Shown here piece by piece: positions 5,676 through 14,361 of a stretch of DNA of 43,879 nt. A program made the translations under genes and the position numbers. The first letter of the stretch is position 1; the number at the start of each line of letters is the position of its first letter. A model generated the notes under the pieces. That model was given only the letters and a program-made list of their open reading frames with translations. It did no database searches and was not told the origin of the DNA. This DNA comes from Clostridia bacterium (GTDB lineage: Bacteria; Bacillota; Clostridia; Oscillospirales; CAG-272): positions 1 through 43,879 of the forward strand of contig JAGAKG010000066.1 in NCBI GenBank assembly GCA_017625755.1. Direction: 5' to 3'.

Positions 5676-7238
5676 TTATTCGTTCACATTGTTTCCGCCG
5701 CCCTTGCCGCCAGTGTTGGCAAGAATAGCATCGAGTTTCGCTCCGCCCGCGTTCGCCGCCTGTTCTGCGTAAGAGGGGACAGGCTGGAACATATCACTGA
5801 ACATTCCGCGCGCCTCAGCCGATACGCTGCCGTTCGCTGCGTTCTGGCTCTGGGGCTGAGCTGCACTCTGTGAGCCTGCATCAGAGTTAAGCGCGGTAAG
5901 CATCTCACTCGCAGTAAGTGTTACTTCCTGCTGTTGTGATGCCGCCTCGCTCCGTCTTAAAGTAAATTTGAAGTCGTCTGTATACATCAAAGTCTTGCAC
6001 GGCTCGTGGTCGTCACTTGCAAGGTTTGTGTTCTTCCAGCCGTCAAGCACAATCTTCGTCGGGTGAGAGAACACCCAGCCAGCATAGGCGCCCTTGTTAA
6101 GTCTGAAGGTCGTCCGCTTTTCGTTGGCATCTATCACGCTCTCGCTGTCAAGATTAAACGATTTCCATTCTTTGCGAGCAGTTCCCTGCTCCGCAGGCTT
6201 ATCGCCGTCAGAGGCGGAAATTTCGCCTTCTGCGAGGCTTTCTGACTTTACCTCGGCAACATTGTCGAGTTGAGCCGTTAGCTCAGCGGCGTTGTCCGTG
6301 ATGAAGGTTACGATTTTGTCAGCGTCCTTGATTGCATCAAAAAGCACATTTGCATTTTCGCGAATTTCGCTTTTCCAGCTTTGAAGGTACGCTGCGTGGT
6401 TCTTTATGTGGCTCTTGGCAAGACTTACTCCGAGCTCCTGCTCCATAAACATCGAGGCGAACTCCGCGCGAAGCTCCTCTTTTGCATACTTCTCGCTGCC
6501 AAAGCCGCCGCCCATTTCTCTGTTAAGGCGCGATGCAGCACCAGTCGCGTGTCCTACCTCGTGTAATGCCGTGCCGTAATAGTCAGCCAGACTTTCAAAG
6601 GCAGTCTTCTCGGGAAGGTGGATACTATCGGTCGTAAGAGAGTAGTAAGCCCTGTCACCGCCGTCGTGCGTTATCTTGCACTGCTTGTCATTCCACGCTC
6701 TCAAGGTAAGCTCAGCACGCTCGTTCACCTCATCGGCGGATATATGGGGCTTCGCCTCGAGCGCGGGTACGCCCTCGACAATGGAACAATTAAATACAGT
6801 ATGTATCCTGCTGATTGTTCTGACATTAGTCTTCCAGTAATCTTCCTGCTCCTCAGCAGTGAGCTCTCTGAAGGCTCTCCAGTCAAGGTCTTGCTTGGTG
6901 CTTTTGTCGTAGTATCTGAAAAATTCAACAGGTACGCCTGCACCCTTTCCCATAGAGCTTCCGTCTTCGTTCTTTTTGAAACTCCAGCCGTTCTTTTCCA
7001 TTTGGGTGAAGGTAACCCAGCGGTTATCTTCATAACCTCTCTCCTGCGCCACAAAGTAAAGCAATACATTGTTGACGCCTCTGTACTTCGTTCCAGCTAC
7101 CAGACTTCTCGGCGCTTGCATCGAACCGCCGAGGCTCCACGGCTTGCTCCAGTCAAGAGTTTTGCTGTCAATAAGCTTGAGGACAGTATCCAGAAGCTGT
7201 TGACGGTTTTTATCTAACTGCTTTTTATCCTCTGCCAT
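5676..7238 (-). CDS. ardC: ArdC-type antirestriction protein
   Basis: A 520-residue protein. The N-terminal domain (about 1-140: TLDWSKPW, YRGVNNVLL, RGYEDNRWVTFTQ) is the ssDNA-binding domain of ArdC proteins. The middle holds a zincin metallopeptidase domain with HEVGHATG (His226, Glu227, His230) and a downstream EELRAEFASMF helix. ArdC proteins protect incoming DNA from restriction, and the IncW homologue is related to transported TraC primase domains. The C-terminal third is a separate region, ending in a linker and a tail (SVSAEARGMFSDMF) faintly like the tails of the two downstream proteins. The upstream 59-aa gene ends two bases before its ATG. Probably protects plasmid DNA in the new host. 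Confidence 0.88.
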   Translation of the reverse strand: MAEDKKQLDKNRQQLLDTVLKLIDSKTLDWSKPWSLGGSMQAPRSLVAGTKYRGVNNVLLYFVAQERGYEDNRWVTFTQMEKNGWSFKKNEDGSSMGKGAGVPVEFFRYYDKSTKQDLDWRAFRELTAEEQEDYWKTNVRTISRIHTVFNCSIVEGVPALEAKPHISADEVNERAELTLRAWNDKQCKITHDGGDRAYYSLTTDSIHLPEKTAFESLADYYGTALHEVGHATGAASRLNREMGGGFGSEKYAKEELRAEFASMFMEQELGVSLAKSHIKNHAAYLQSWKSEIRENANVLFDAIKDADKIVTFITDNAAELTAQLDNVAEVKSESLAEGEISASDGDKPAEQGTARKEWKSFNLDSESVIDANEKRTTFRLNKGAYAGWVFSHPTKIVLDGWKNTNLASDDHEPCKTLMYTDDFKFTLRRSEAASQQQEVTLTASEMLTALNSDAGSQSAAQPQSQNAANGSVSAEARGMFSDMFQPVPSYAEQAANAGGAKLDAILANTGGKGGGNNVNE

Positions 7239-7240
7239 AA

Positions 7241-7420
7241 TCAGCCTCTCCTAAATGTTACCTTGATTTCTTTTTCCTCGTCAGCCTCTCCCATTGAACC
7301 GTCGTCAACATCAAAGAACCCGAGCTTGTCAGCTAAGAGCTTCGCCGAGATAACTTCACCAGGATTAAGATTTACAATATACTCGGTGCCGTCAATTTCT
7401 ATTTTTCTCTCGTCACTCAT
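7241..7420 (-). CDS. small acidic hypothetical protein (59 aa)
   Basis: A 59-residue gene between the primase and ardC. It starts with ATG at 7420 behind AAAGGAG and ends two bases before the ardC start, so all three are surely co-transcribed. The product begins MSDERKIEIDGTEYIVN and has a central helix (ISAKLLADKLGFF) and an acidic stretch. I do not recognise it. Its position suggests a small partner of ArdC or of the primase, but this is inference only. Confidence 0.75.
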   Translation of the reverse strand: MSDERKIEIDGTEYIVNLNPGEVISAKLLADKLGFFDVDDGSMGEADEEKEIKVTFRRG

Positions 7421-7432
7421 TTTGGTACTCCT

Positions 7433-9367
7433 TTAGTCCATAATATTGTTGTTCTTCTTACGCATCGCAAAGTCTCTTGCATACCCGCGCGCCTTGTCTT
7501 GACTGTATACGCTTGATACATTTGCAAAGGCGTTGGTTATGACAAGGTTGCCGTAGGTTCCGTCCTTGCCTTGATGCCTGTCCCACTTGGAACGCGTCAG
7601 ACCGCCGCCCTCTACGCATAGCGGACTGTCCTTCTTTCCCTGCGCTCTGTATATCTCGTCTATCTGCGCAGGCGTAGCCCTGTAAAAGACAAGTATTTTC
7701 GCAAACGCAAAATCTATCTTTGACAAATCGGGCGAGCCGTCTACCTTGAGGAAGTTGGCGTCAACCCTATCAGTCCACTTCTCCGCCGCAGCGTCCCATT
7801 CAAAAGGCGCAAGTCCTCTGCAAAGCCGTTTGAATTTGCCCGACATCTTTGGCGAGGCAAGTACCTTCCGAACAATTTCTTCCGATGTGTATGTAGCTTG
7901 AGAAGGAATAGTGGTAAAACCTTTTTCCCCCTGCTGGCTTTGTGTTACATAAGAGTTGTATATCTGATTGATAACAGGCTGGCTCGCCTCTCTGGGCGCC
8001 ATTTTCATATAGTTCTCAAAACGGTGTCCCGTGAGAGTGAAAAATCTTCCGCTTGGATACATTTCAAGACCTATCCTGTCGTTTCGTATTCCCTTCGGTA
8101 TCGTTCCGAAGCACAGGGTGTGTACACCAGTGCCAGAAGGTGAATACTCGGTATAACTGTTCACCCTGGTTACGATATCACGCGCCGTCTCATCAAGCAC
8201 GCCGTCCTTGATAACACCGTCAAGGTCTATTCCCATAACGGTGCCGTCAAACATTATGCCTATACCGTCGTAGCCGTACTTGTCTACTGCCTTGCAAGCC
8301 TCGTCGAATGTTCCCCAGGTCTTCTTGTGCCTGCCGTCAAAGCTGTTGCTTAATGCCCTACCGTCATAGTGCGGCGAGAACGGTATTTTCTGCGGCTTCA
8401 TATACGGCTCCCCGTCCTCGTTGTAGTAAACAAATTTCCAGCATACGAAAATCTTTCTATCTCTGAGAACATAAGGCGTATTCGTTTCATAAGCCTTATC
8501 GTTTTTGTAAGCCTGGTATTTCGCCCAGTTCTTCTCTCTGATATAATCTTTCGCAAAAGCGTCCTTGCTCGGTATCGCAGAATAGTATTCTTCAGGGGTA
8601 TCTCTGAACAACTCCACATACTTGGCATCAACCTTGACTTTGTCGGCAAGAGGCAAACCCTCGTATGCACTGCCTGTACCACCGACAAGGTCTGCTATCG
8701 CCTCAACATCACTGCCGTAGACGGTATTCCTTCCGTCAAGCAGCTGGCGCGCCAGCCTTTCCTTCGCCCGCCCGTCAAGCTCAAGCTCGACACAATCGTC
8801 ATTGTAGACTATCTCGTCCTCATTCTCTGTGATGATGTATGCCTCATCATCAATAGCCTTGAGTACCCTGCCCTCGCTCTCGGGGTAATTTGAGTATATT
8901 TCATCAAATTTACCGTCGAGCATAGTCTTGAAGTCCTCTGGAACGCTCGCCAGAGGCGAAATTTCTGCCTCTGGCGCGTTTTTAGGGGTTTTGGCGGGTT
9001 CTTGCTCGGCTTTTGCCGTTTCCTCGGCACTACGGGCGATTTTGGCGGCAAGACTGCCGCGCAGAATTGCCTCAAGCTGATGAGCGAAGATCTTCCTCTC
9101 ATCGTCCTTTGTTTTTTTCAAGGTGACAGTAGCCGTCGAATTAAAGACGACTCTGTCACAAGTGGTAGAAACAGTTACTGGCGGCTTGCCGTATGTAACA
9201 TCGGTGCTTTCGCCTGTATTCACCATATTGTTGATGCAGTAGAAACGGTATCCTTCCAGCTCGCCCGCCTCTGCGCCGAGCTTATAGCAAGTCATTCTGT
9301 CGTACCTTCCGACGCACCAGTCGGAAGGCAGTCTTATTGAGAGCCATTTGGAATTGCCTTTTGCCAC
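7433..9367 (-). CDS. NrS-1-like primase-polymerase (AEP superfamily)
   Basis: A 644-residue protein with a GTG start (GAGG nine bases upstream). The N-terminal 250 residues are an extra domain with an acidic linker. The central part has the archaeo-eukaryotic primase signature: GIDLDGV (Asp381, Asp383), SPSGTGVH (His416) and a following GLEMYPSGRFFTLTG strand. The C-terminus has the helix-bundle region of phage NrS-1 polymerase-type proteins (FYRATPAQIDEIYR, then a SKWDRHQG element). Such enzymes prime and extend DNA without a separate primer. Downstream of ssb, it probably converts incoming single strands or supports plasmid replication. No helicase domain is seen. Confidence 0.8.
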   Translation of the reverse strand: MAKGNSKWLSIRLPSDWCVGRYDRMTCYKLGAEAGELEGYRFYCINNMVNTGESTDVTYGKPPVTVSTTCDRVVFNSTATVTLKKTKDDERKIFAHQLEAILRGSLAAKIARSAEETAKAEQEPAKTPKNAPEAEISPLASVPEDFKTMLDGKFDEIYSNYPESEGRVLKAIDDEAYIITENEDEIVYNDDCVELELDGRAKERLARQLLDGRNTVYGSDVEAIADLVGGTGSAYEGLPLADKVKVDAKYVELFRDTPEEYYSAIPSKDAFAKDYIREKNWAKYQAYKNDKAYETNTPYVLRDRKIFVCWKFVYYNEDGEPYMKPQKIPFSPHYDGRALSNSFDGRHKKTWGTFDEACKAVDKYGYDGIGIMFDGTVMGIDLDGVIKDGVLDETARDIVTRVNSYTEYSPSGTGVHTLCFGTIPKGIRNDRIGLEMYPSGRFFTLTGHRFENYMKMAPREASQPVINQIYNSYVTQSQQGEKGFTTIPSQATYTSEEIVRKVLASPKMSGKFKRLCRGLAPFEWDAAAEKWTDRVDANFLKVDGSPDLSKIDFAFAKILVFYRATPAQIDEIYRAQGKKDSPLCVEGGGLTRSKWDRHQGKDGTYGNLVITNAFANVSSVYSQDKARGYARDFAMRKKNNNIMD

Positions 9368-9397
9368 GGTTCAAAACCTCGTTTCTTTAAAATCTGA

Positions 9398-9775
9398 TTA
9401 GTACGGAAGCTCGCCGCCCTGCGCTGCGGTGGCGGGTGCTGCACCGTCGCGCTTCGCCTCAACAAAGCCGACCTCGTCAGCTACGACCTCAAGGGTGTAT
9501 TTTTTCTGTCCCTGTGCGTCAGTCCAGCTTCTGCTCTGAAGCTCACCGCATATCAAGATAGGTGTACCCTTCTTGAAATGCTTTGCTACGAACTCCGCGT
9601 CCTTGCGCCAAGTTACTACGGGAATGAAGTCGGCAGTCTGTGGGTCACCTTCCTTTGCAAAGCGGCGGTTAACCGCGATAGTGAAACTGCATACAGACAC
9701 GCCCGAGGTTGTCTGCTTAAGCTCGGTGTCAGCAGTAAGATTTCCGATAAGTGTTACCTTGTTAAGTGTTGCCAT
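9398..9775 (-). CDS. ssb: single-stranded DNA-binding protein
   Basis: A 125-residue OB-fold protein with the bacterial SSB pattern: NKVTLIGNLTADTELKQT at the N-terminus, SFTIAVNRRF, ADFIPVVTWRKDAEFVAKHFKKG and ICGELQSRSW. It is short; the C-terminal tail is only about 20 residues and ends GGELPY rather than the usual acidic DDDIPF, so binding to host SSB partners may be weak. ATG follows GAGAGGA. It sits upstream of the primase and ArdC, matching the sets of establishment genes on conjugative plasmids. Confidence 0.93.
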   Translation of the reverse strand: MATLNKVTLIGNLTADTELKQTTSGVSVCSFTIAVNRRFAKEGDPQTADFIPVVTWRKDAEFVAKHFKKGTPILICGELQSRSWTDAQGQKKYTLEVVADEVGFVEAKRDGAAPATAAQGGELPY

Positions 9776-9825
9776 TTGTTTATCCTCTCTTTTTTGTTAT
9801 AAATTTAAAATTCAAATCAACTGTT

Positions 9826-10185
9826 TTACTCACCGCTTGCTAACAATTTAACCCAAAATTCAGCGTAATCGTGCGCCTCATCAAAAAAGCGTTTTTTGAT
9901 ATATTCGGGAAAAATCGCTAAATCGTCTTCCCCCCGCTTAATATCTTTGTTGTCAGCAGGAAAACCGCCGAGCAGGTCATATCCTTCTTTTAACGGATTT
10001 TTTATGTACTCGCTGAAGAACGCGCGTTCCCAAATTTTATTGCCTTTACTGTCATACCCTGCTCGAATTTCAAAACTAATGAACCCTGGAAATATAATAG
10101 TGTCGCCTTTATCCTCGTAAGAATGTTCAAATTCATACATAGGCGTACCGTCTATGACCTTACTGTTTAATAAATCTGTTTTCAT
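9826..10185 (-). CDS. hypothetical protein (119 aa)
   Basis: A soluble, charged 119-residue protein of unknown family, with aromatic-rich strands (FPGFISFEIRAGYDSKG) and a helical C-terminus (KKRFFDEAHDYAEFWVKLL). ATG follows AAAGAGA by seven bases. It is 51 bases upstream of ssb and probably in its operon. Before it, 10186-10271 holds two small hairpins (GGTACAA/TTGTACC and GTCCG/CGGAC), which may be a regulatory site or a weak terminator after virB4. Confidence 0.7.
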   Translation of the reverse strand: MKTDLLNSKVIDGTPMYEFEHSYEDKGDTIIFPGFISFEIRAGYDSKGNKIWERAFFSEYIKNPLKEGYDLLGGFPADNKDIKRGEDDLAIFPEYIKKRFFDEAHDYAEFWVKLLASGE

Positions 10186-10271
10186 AGTGCTATCTCTTTC
10201 GTGTTTTTATAGGACATTGTTATATCTTGGTACAAAAATATTGTACCACATAGCCTGTCCGAAAAAGCGGA

Positions 10272-10421
10272 CTAGTCGCCCTCGGTAGTTTCCGCCGTAG
10301 GCGTGGGTTCCTCATTGGTAGCAGGCGCTTCCTCGTTCTCTGGCTTTGCCTGCTCGCCGTCCTCGTCAGCTGGGGCTGGCTCCGTGTCAGCGTCAGCCGT
10401 TGCCTCGTCGTGTCCTGGCTC
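10272..10421 (-). pseudogene. severed C-terminal tail of VirB4
   Basis: Read leftward from the end of the tnpB element, this stretch encodes 49 residues (starting EPGHDEATADADTEPAP) and a TAG stop. Composition is Glu, Ala, Pro and Asp, just like the end of the VirB4 now stopping at 11698 (EEAEDVPKNDESEDDT). Joining the two flanks restores a single frame (DDT-EPG) with no stop. It has no start codon or ribosome binding site of its own, so it is a disconnected fragment. Confidence 0.8.
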
Positions 10422-10422
10422 C

Positions 10423-10560
10423 TTGATATACCCCATAGCTGAAGCAAGGGGCTTCTTGGTTCAACGACCGTTGCCTTGCAGAGCAAGGTCTTACATAGTC
10501 TTCCCAAGCGTATAGGTTTGGACGTATCCCGCCCTACCGTATGTTTTGTATTTATGCCAA
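10423..10560 (-). ncRNA. probable omega (reRNA) scaffold of the TnpB element
   Basis: TnpB proteins use an RNA made from the 3' end of their gene and the right end of the element, with the guide taken from flanking DNA. Here the region past the tnpB stop folds near its end into the GCCCC/GGGG stem and runs to TCAA at 10423. If this holds, the guide would be the severed virB4 tail, starting GGAGCCAGGACACG. The upstream boundary inside tnpB is a guess. Confidence 0.5.
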
Positions 10561-11664
10561 AGCTCGCAACCCTTCATTTAAAATGTTGATTGCTGCATTG
10601 ACGTCGCGGTCTAACGTGGTATGGCACTCTGGGCAAGTCCACTTGCGGACACTCAGATTTTTTGTGCCTTCCCATTGATTACCGCAACAAGAGCAGGTCT
10701 GGCTTGAAGGATAGAAGCGGTCTATCTCTATCACACGTTTACCATACCACTGAGCTTTGTAGTGAAGTTGACGGCGAAATTCGCTCCAAGAAGCATCGGC
10801 TATTGATTTGGCTAAATGGTGGTTCTTGAGCAGATTTGCCGTTGCTAAATTTTCCAAGCAAACCACGTCGTAGCTTCGCAGAAGGCTCGTTGACAGTTTG
10901 TGAAGCATATCCTTTCGTTGATTAGAGATATGCTCGTGAAGCCTCGCAACCTTCATTCTTGCCTTTTCTCTGTTCCGACTGCCCTTTGTTTTTCGGGACA
11001 GGCTTCTTTGGAGTCTGGCAAGCTTTTTTTCGGATATACGAAGATATTTAGGGTTTGAGTATTCAATAGCATCAGAGGAAACCGCAAAGGACTTAATTCC
11101 CACGTCAATACCAACAGCTTTGCCGCTTTTTTCAAATTGAGGCATCTCAACATCGGTACAGCAGAGCGACACAAAGTATTTACCCGACGGACTCTGGCTG
11201 ACGGTAGCAGACAGTATGCGTCCGCGCACCTCTTTGGATACTCGGCACCTCACGATGCCGAGTTTGGGAAGCTGCACCGCACCATTCAATGCCTTGATAT
11301 TAGTTCCTAAGCATTTGCATTGATATGACTTCCTATCAAAATGCTTGCTTTTGAAATGAGGATAACCAGGAGCGCCGCCTTGCTTCACTCTACGAAAGAA
11401 ATTCTGATAGGCTGTGTCGAGTTCGCGGAGAGAGGTCTGCAAAGCCGTTGCGTCTACTTCCTTGAGCCAAGGCAGCTCCTGCTTGAGTCGCGTCAAATCC
11501 TTGGCGCAGTCATAGTAGTTAGCTGTTTTTCCTGATGCCTCGTACAACTCCTTGCGGTACGCGAGGTAGTGGTTATACGCAAAACGGCAGCAACCGAAGG
11601 TGCGATTTATTAAATTTTCCTGTTCGCTGTTCGGGTACAGACGAAATTTATATGCGTACTCCAT
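10552..11664 (-). CDS. tnpB: TnpB, RNA-guided endonuclease of IS200/IS605 type
   Basis: A 370-residue protein of usual TnpB length. The N-terminal helix-turn-helix-like part ([13 protein letters not shown]) is followed by a wedge domain, then a split RuvC nuclease: GIDVGIK (Asp187), CLENLA (Glu271) and DRDVNAA (Asp352/Asp354), with a zinc finger CSCC..CPEC between. All catalytic residues are present, so the enzyme looks active. It starts with ATG five bases after AAAGAGGT, 34 bases after the new virB4 stop. TnpB cuts DNA next to a short motif using the element-derived RNA and helps retain the element. Confidence 0.95.
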   Translation of the reverse strand: MEYAYKFRLYPNSEQENLINRTFGCCRFAYNHYLAYRKELYEASGKTANYYDCAKDLTRLKQELPWLKEVDATALQTSLRELDTAYQNFFRRVKQGGAPGYPHFKSKHFDRKSYQCKCLGTNIKALNGAVQLPKLGIVRCRVSKEVRGRILSATVSQSPSGKYFVSLCCTDVEMPQFEKSGKAVGIDVGIKSFAVSSDAIEYSNPKYLRISEKKLARLQRSLSRKTKGSRNREKARMKVARLHEHISNQRKDMLHKLSTSLLRSYDVVCLENLATANLLKNHHLAKSIADASWSEFRRQLHYKAQWYGKRVIEIDRFYPSSQTCSCCGNQWEGTKNLSVRKWTCPECHTTLDRDVNAAINILNEGLRALA

Positions 11665-11697
11665 ACAATACCTCTTTAAACGTGTTTGCGGTCTTCT

Positions 11698-14361
11698 TTA
11701 CGTGTCGTCCTCTGACTCGTCGTTCTTCGGCACGTCTTCTGCTTCTTCGCTTTCGGTTTTTGCCCCAGGCTCCATATACTCAACCTCGCCGTCGAATATC
11801 TCTATCTTCATCGGAAGGCGCGTATTTATATCTATGATAAAGAGCGCTTCGCCTCGCCTTGCTTTCGTGACAAAATCAATTTCGCTTTGAGTTAAACCGC
11901 CGTTGTAGTTTGAGTAAAGCTCCTTGACCTTGTTGACATCGTCGGCAAAAAGTCCGAATATCATTGAATACTGACAGGCGTTTATGACTGCTGAAGCCTG
12001 GGCTTTCATTTCCTCGGATACACCTATAAAGTCGTCGATATTCTGTGTCGCAACCGTCAAGGCTCCGCTGTACTTTCGTATCTGCTTACCCATTGTACTC
12101 ATAAAGTCGAGCGCTACTGGGAACTGCGGGTTTATAAAGCGGTGTGCCTCGTCAATGATTATGGTTACATACTTCCTCACTTCTGAATACTTGTTTATTT
12201 CCCTATTCTTGATAACCTCACGGTTAAGGAAGCGCATCAGAAGAAGCATCTGACCGTTTGCTACTATGCGGTTGTTGTTAGCAAACAGGCTCTGGAAATT
12301 GAGAACATTAAAATCGTTCTTGATTTCAAGCGTCGTGATGCCGTTCCACATTCTTGAGTAGAGTCCGCCTGCGGCGAACTGCTCAATGTATAGTAACACT
12401 TTTTTGTACGCTGCGATTTCGCCCGCGTCGTATCTCTTGGTATCCGAGCATTTCTTCTCAAGCAGCTCCTTGAAGGTATCGAAGGTCGGGAAGTCCGTAG
12501 TCTGAAGCACTGACAAATCGCTCTCGTCGGTTATATTCATACCCGCATAGAGGTCAGCGAGAGCTTTGTTGAGGAATAGCATTACTTCCTCGCTCATATC
12601 TGCGCAGACCGTTCTGAAAAACTGGTCGAGGAACAGACGGTGCGAGGATACATCGCCGACGCTTGAGCCTTCTCTGAGTGACGGGAACACCTGAAGGGGA
12701 TTTATTCTTCCCGAGGTTTCACCGCCGACATCTATCCAGTTGCCCTTGAATTTACTGCAAATATGGTCGTACTCGTTGTCGGGGTCAAGAATGAAAATTC
12801 TCTTTCCCTCTGCCGCAGCTCGAGCCACTGTTTTTTTCATAAAGAAGCTCTTGCCGCCGCCACTCTTACCGAGTATAACCATATTGTGGTTTACTCTTGT
12901 TTCAGAGATTACGAACTGGTTAAAGAACGCTGGGTATCTTGTAGAGTAGCCGAGGAAGGCACCCTCATCGTCCATAAGCTGCTTTGCCACGAAGGGAAAG
13001 GCTCCTGCCACTGTGCTGCTCTGAATAGGTGAGAAGCGTTCCCTGTTGTCCTTTATAGGCATAGAGAGGAACGGAAGCATTGAGAGCCAGCCGTCGTACT
13101 GGGTAAAGACGAGGTCATTCACTTTGATGCCCTTACCGCGTATAATCTTTAGTATCTCGCGGTGCTTGTATGCGGGATACATAAGATAAAATTCGGTGTA
13201 GTACAGGCTCTCGTTTGCGTAATTTAATTCCTCAAGAAGATTTTCAAGAGAGTTGTAGCTCGTCAGATAAGACATCTTCTCGTCTTCTCTTAGCTTTTCG
13301 TTGTTTAGTCTTGAGCGAAGCTCTGACATCGACTTAGAGATTACTTTATTAACTGCCTTGCCTGTGTAGGTAGTAAAGTTGAACACGACCTTCGCCTCTG
13401 GAATAGAGAAAATATCGTGCGCCCAGGCATTACCTACAAAGTACGGATACTTGCCGAGGCACAGCGTTCTCATTTCTGCGCCGTCGATAACGAGCTTGTT
13501 CACCTTTTCTCTCATTACACCGATTTTAAGGATATCCTCGTCGGTTCCTTGCTTTTCGTCTTCTTCGTTGTACTCTTTAGTATCATTTGCAAAAAACAAC
13601 TTTGTAAAGAGCTTCAGTCCTCTGCCCTTCAGCACCTTCGGCTGCAAGCCGATGCGCGATGCAAGAGCCGCGATGTTGTTAGCTGTAAGCAACGCGGCTT
13701 CTTCCGAGCCTTCACAAACGGCAAAGTAGTAGCTTTCAACATCAACGCGGTCGAAGTAGTGAACGCGCTCAAGGTTTGAAGTCTGATTGTCGAGATACTC
13801 ATTCCTTACCGCCGACGCTTCCGCATCATCAACCTCGGCGACATCTATGTTTCTACGAACTGCCTGTTCATTCGCCTGTATGAACTTGGATAAATTCAGA
13901 GGCTTCTCAAGCTTGATGAGCTTGCCATTCTTCGCCTCTTTGATTGCTTCACAGAAAGCGTTTATGTAATCGTCCTGTGTGCGCTCCTCGAAGATGCCGA
14001 AGTCGATACCGTGAAGCTCTACGACGGCTGTATAGCCTGTTATGCTCTTTATGGTATCACCGAACTTAAGCTCGAAGGTTTCCTCAAGGTTTACATCTTT
14101 TGCCTTCTTAGGGCGGAATATGTAAAGGAAAGCGTACTTTAACAGCTTATATCCCTTAACCATATCGAAGCTCACCACCGAAACAAGGAATACTGCAAAC
14201 AAAATGACTGATACGATAGATTTAGCCAGCATTGGCAGGCTCGAGGCGAGCGTCAAGGCTATGAGAGCCAAGCCTACGGCTAGAATAAACAAATCCTTTA
14301 TGGTAAGCCCTTTTATTATGGTGCTTTCCTCTTTGATTTGTGAAGGTATAAGTCTTTTCAT
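11698..14361 (-). CDS. virB4: PrgI-VirB4 fusion, conjugation ATPase (C-terminus truncated by tnpB element)
   Basis: An 887-residue protein. Residues 1-90 have a PrgI/TcpE-like domain with two membrane segments (about 23-62), then the VirB4 part: Walker A GKSGGGKS (about 498-505) and Walker B IIIDEAHRF (about 733). It powers assembly and substrate movement in the type IV secretion channel at the inner face of the membrane. It is translationally coupled to the VirB6-like gene (TAATG). The natural protein was about 936 residues; the tnpB element now stops it within its acidic Pro/Glu tail, outside the ATPase core, so activity may survive. Fusion of PrgI to VirB4 is known from Gram-positive elements. 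Confidence 0.92.
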   Translation of the reverse strand: MKRLIPSQIKEESTIIKGLTIKDLFILAVGLALIALTLASSLPMLAKSIVSVILFAVFLVSVVSFDMVKGYKLLKYAFLYIFRPKKAKDVNLEETFELKFGDTIKSITGYTAVVELHGIDFGIFEERTQDDYINAFCEAIKEAKNGKLIKLEKPLNLSKFIQANEQAVRRNIDVAEVDDAEASAVRNEYLDNQTSNLERVHYFDRVDVESYYFAVCEGSEEAALLTANNIAALASRIGLQPKVLKGRGLKLFTKLFFANDTKEYNEEDEKQGTDEDILKIGVMREKVNKLVIDGAEMRTLCLGKYPYFVGNAWAHDIFSIPEAKVVFNFTTYTGKAVNKVISKSMSELRSRLNNEKLREDEKMSYLTSYNSLENLLEELNYANESLYYTEFYLMYPAYKHREILKIIRGKGIKVNDLVFTQYDGWLSMLPFLSMPIKDNRERFSPIQSSTVAGAFPFVAKQLMDDEGAFLGYSTRYPAFFNQFVISETRVNHNMVILGKSGGGKSFFMKKTVARAAAEGKRIFILDPDNEYDHICSKFKGNWIDVGGETSGRINPLQVFPSLREGSSVGDVSSHRLFLDQFFRTVCADMSEEVMLFLNKALADLYAGMNITDESDLSVLQTTDFPTFDTFKELLEKKCSDTKRYDAGEIAAYKKVLLYIEQFAAGGLYSRMWNGITTLEIKNDFNVLNFQSLFANNNRIVANGQMLLLMRFLNREVIKNREINKYSEVRKYVTIIIDEAHRFINPQFPVALDFMSTMGKQIRKYSGALTVATQNIDDFIGVSEEMKAQASAVINACQYSMIFGLFADDVNKVKELYSNYNGGLTQSEIDFVTKARRGEALFIIDINTRLPMKIEIFDGEVEYMEPGAKTESEEAEDVPKNDESEDDT

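Larger units (their letters stand above)
10422..11700 (-). mobile_element. IS200/IS605-group tnpB-only element inserted in virB4
   Basis: About 1,278 bp carrying tnpB but no tnpA. The right end (10423 side) shows a typical stem, GCCCC..TATGGGG, and finishes with TCAA. The left boundary is at about 11700, since the virB4 frame is broken precisely there by TAA. One G at each end makes the exact boundary ambiguous by one base. Removing the element restores the virB4 reading frame, so this is a clean insertion. Without tnpA it needs a transposase in trans. Confidence 0.8.

Noticed and set aside
6618..7217. A 199-codon plus-strand ORF opposite ardC
   Set aside because: Shadow of the well-supported ArdC gene, no ribosome binding site or recognisable protein.
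10552..11664. A Cas12f-like CRISPR effector
   Set aside because: Length, zinc finger and right-end hairpin are those of TnpB, and there is no array nearby.
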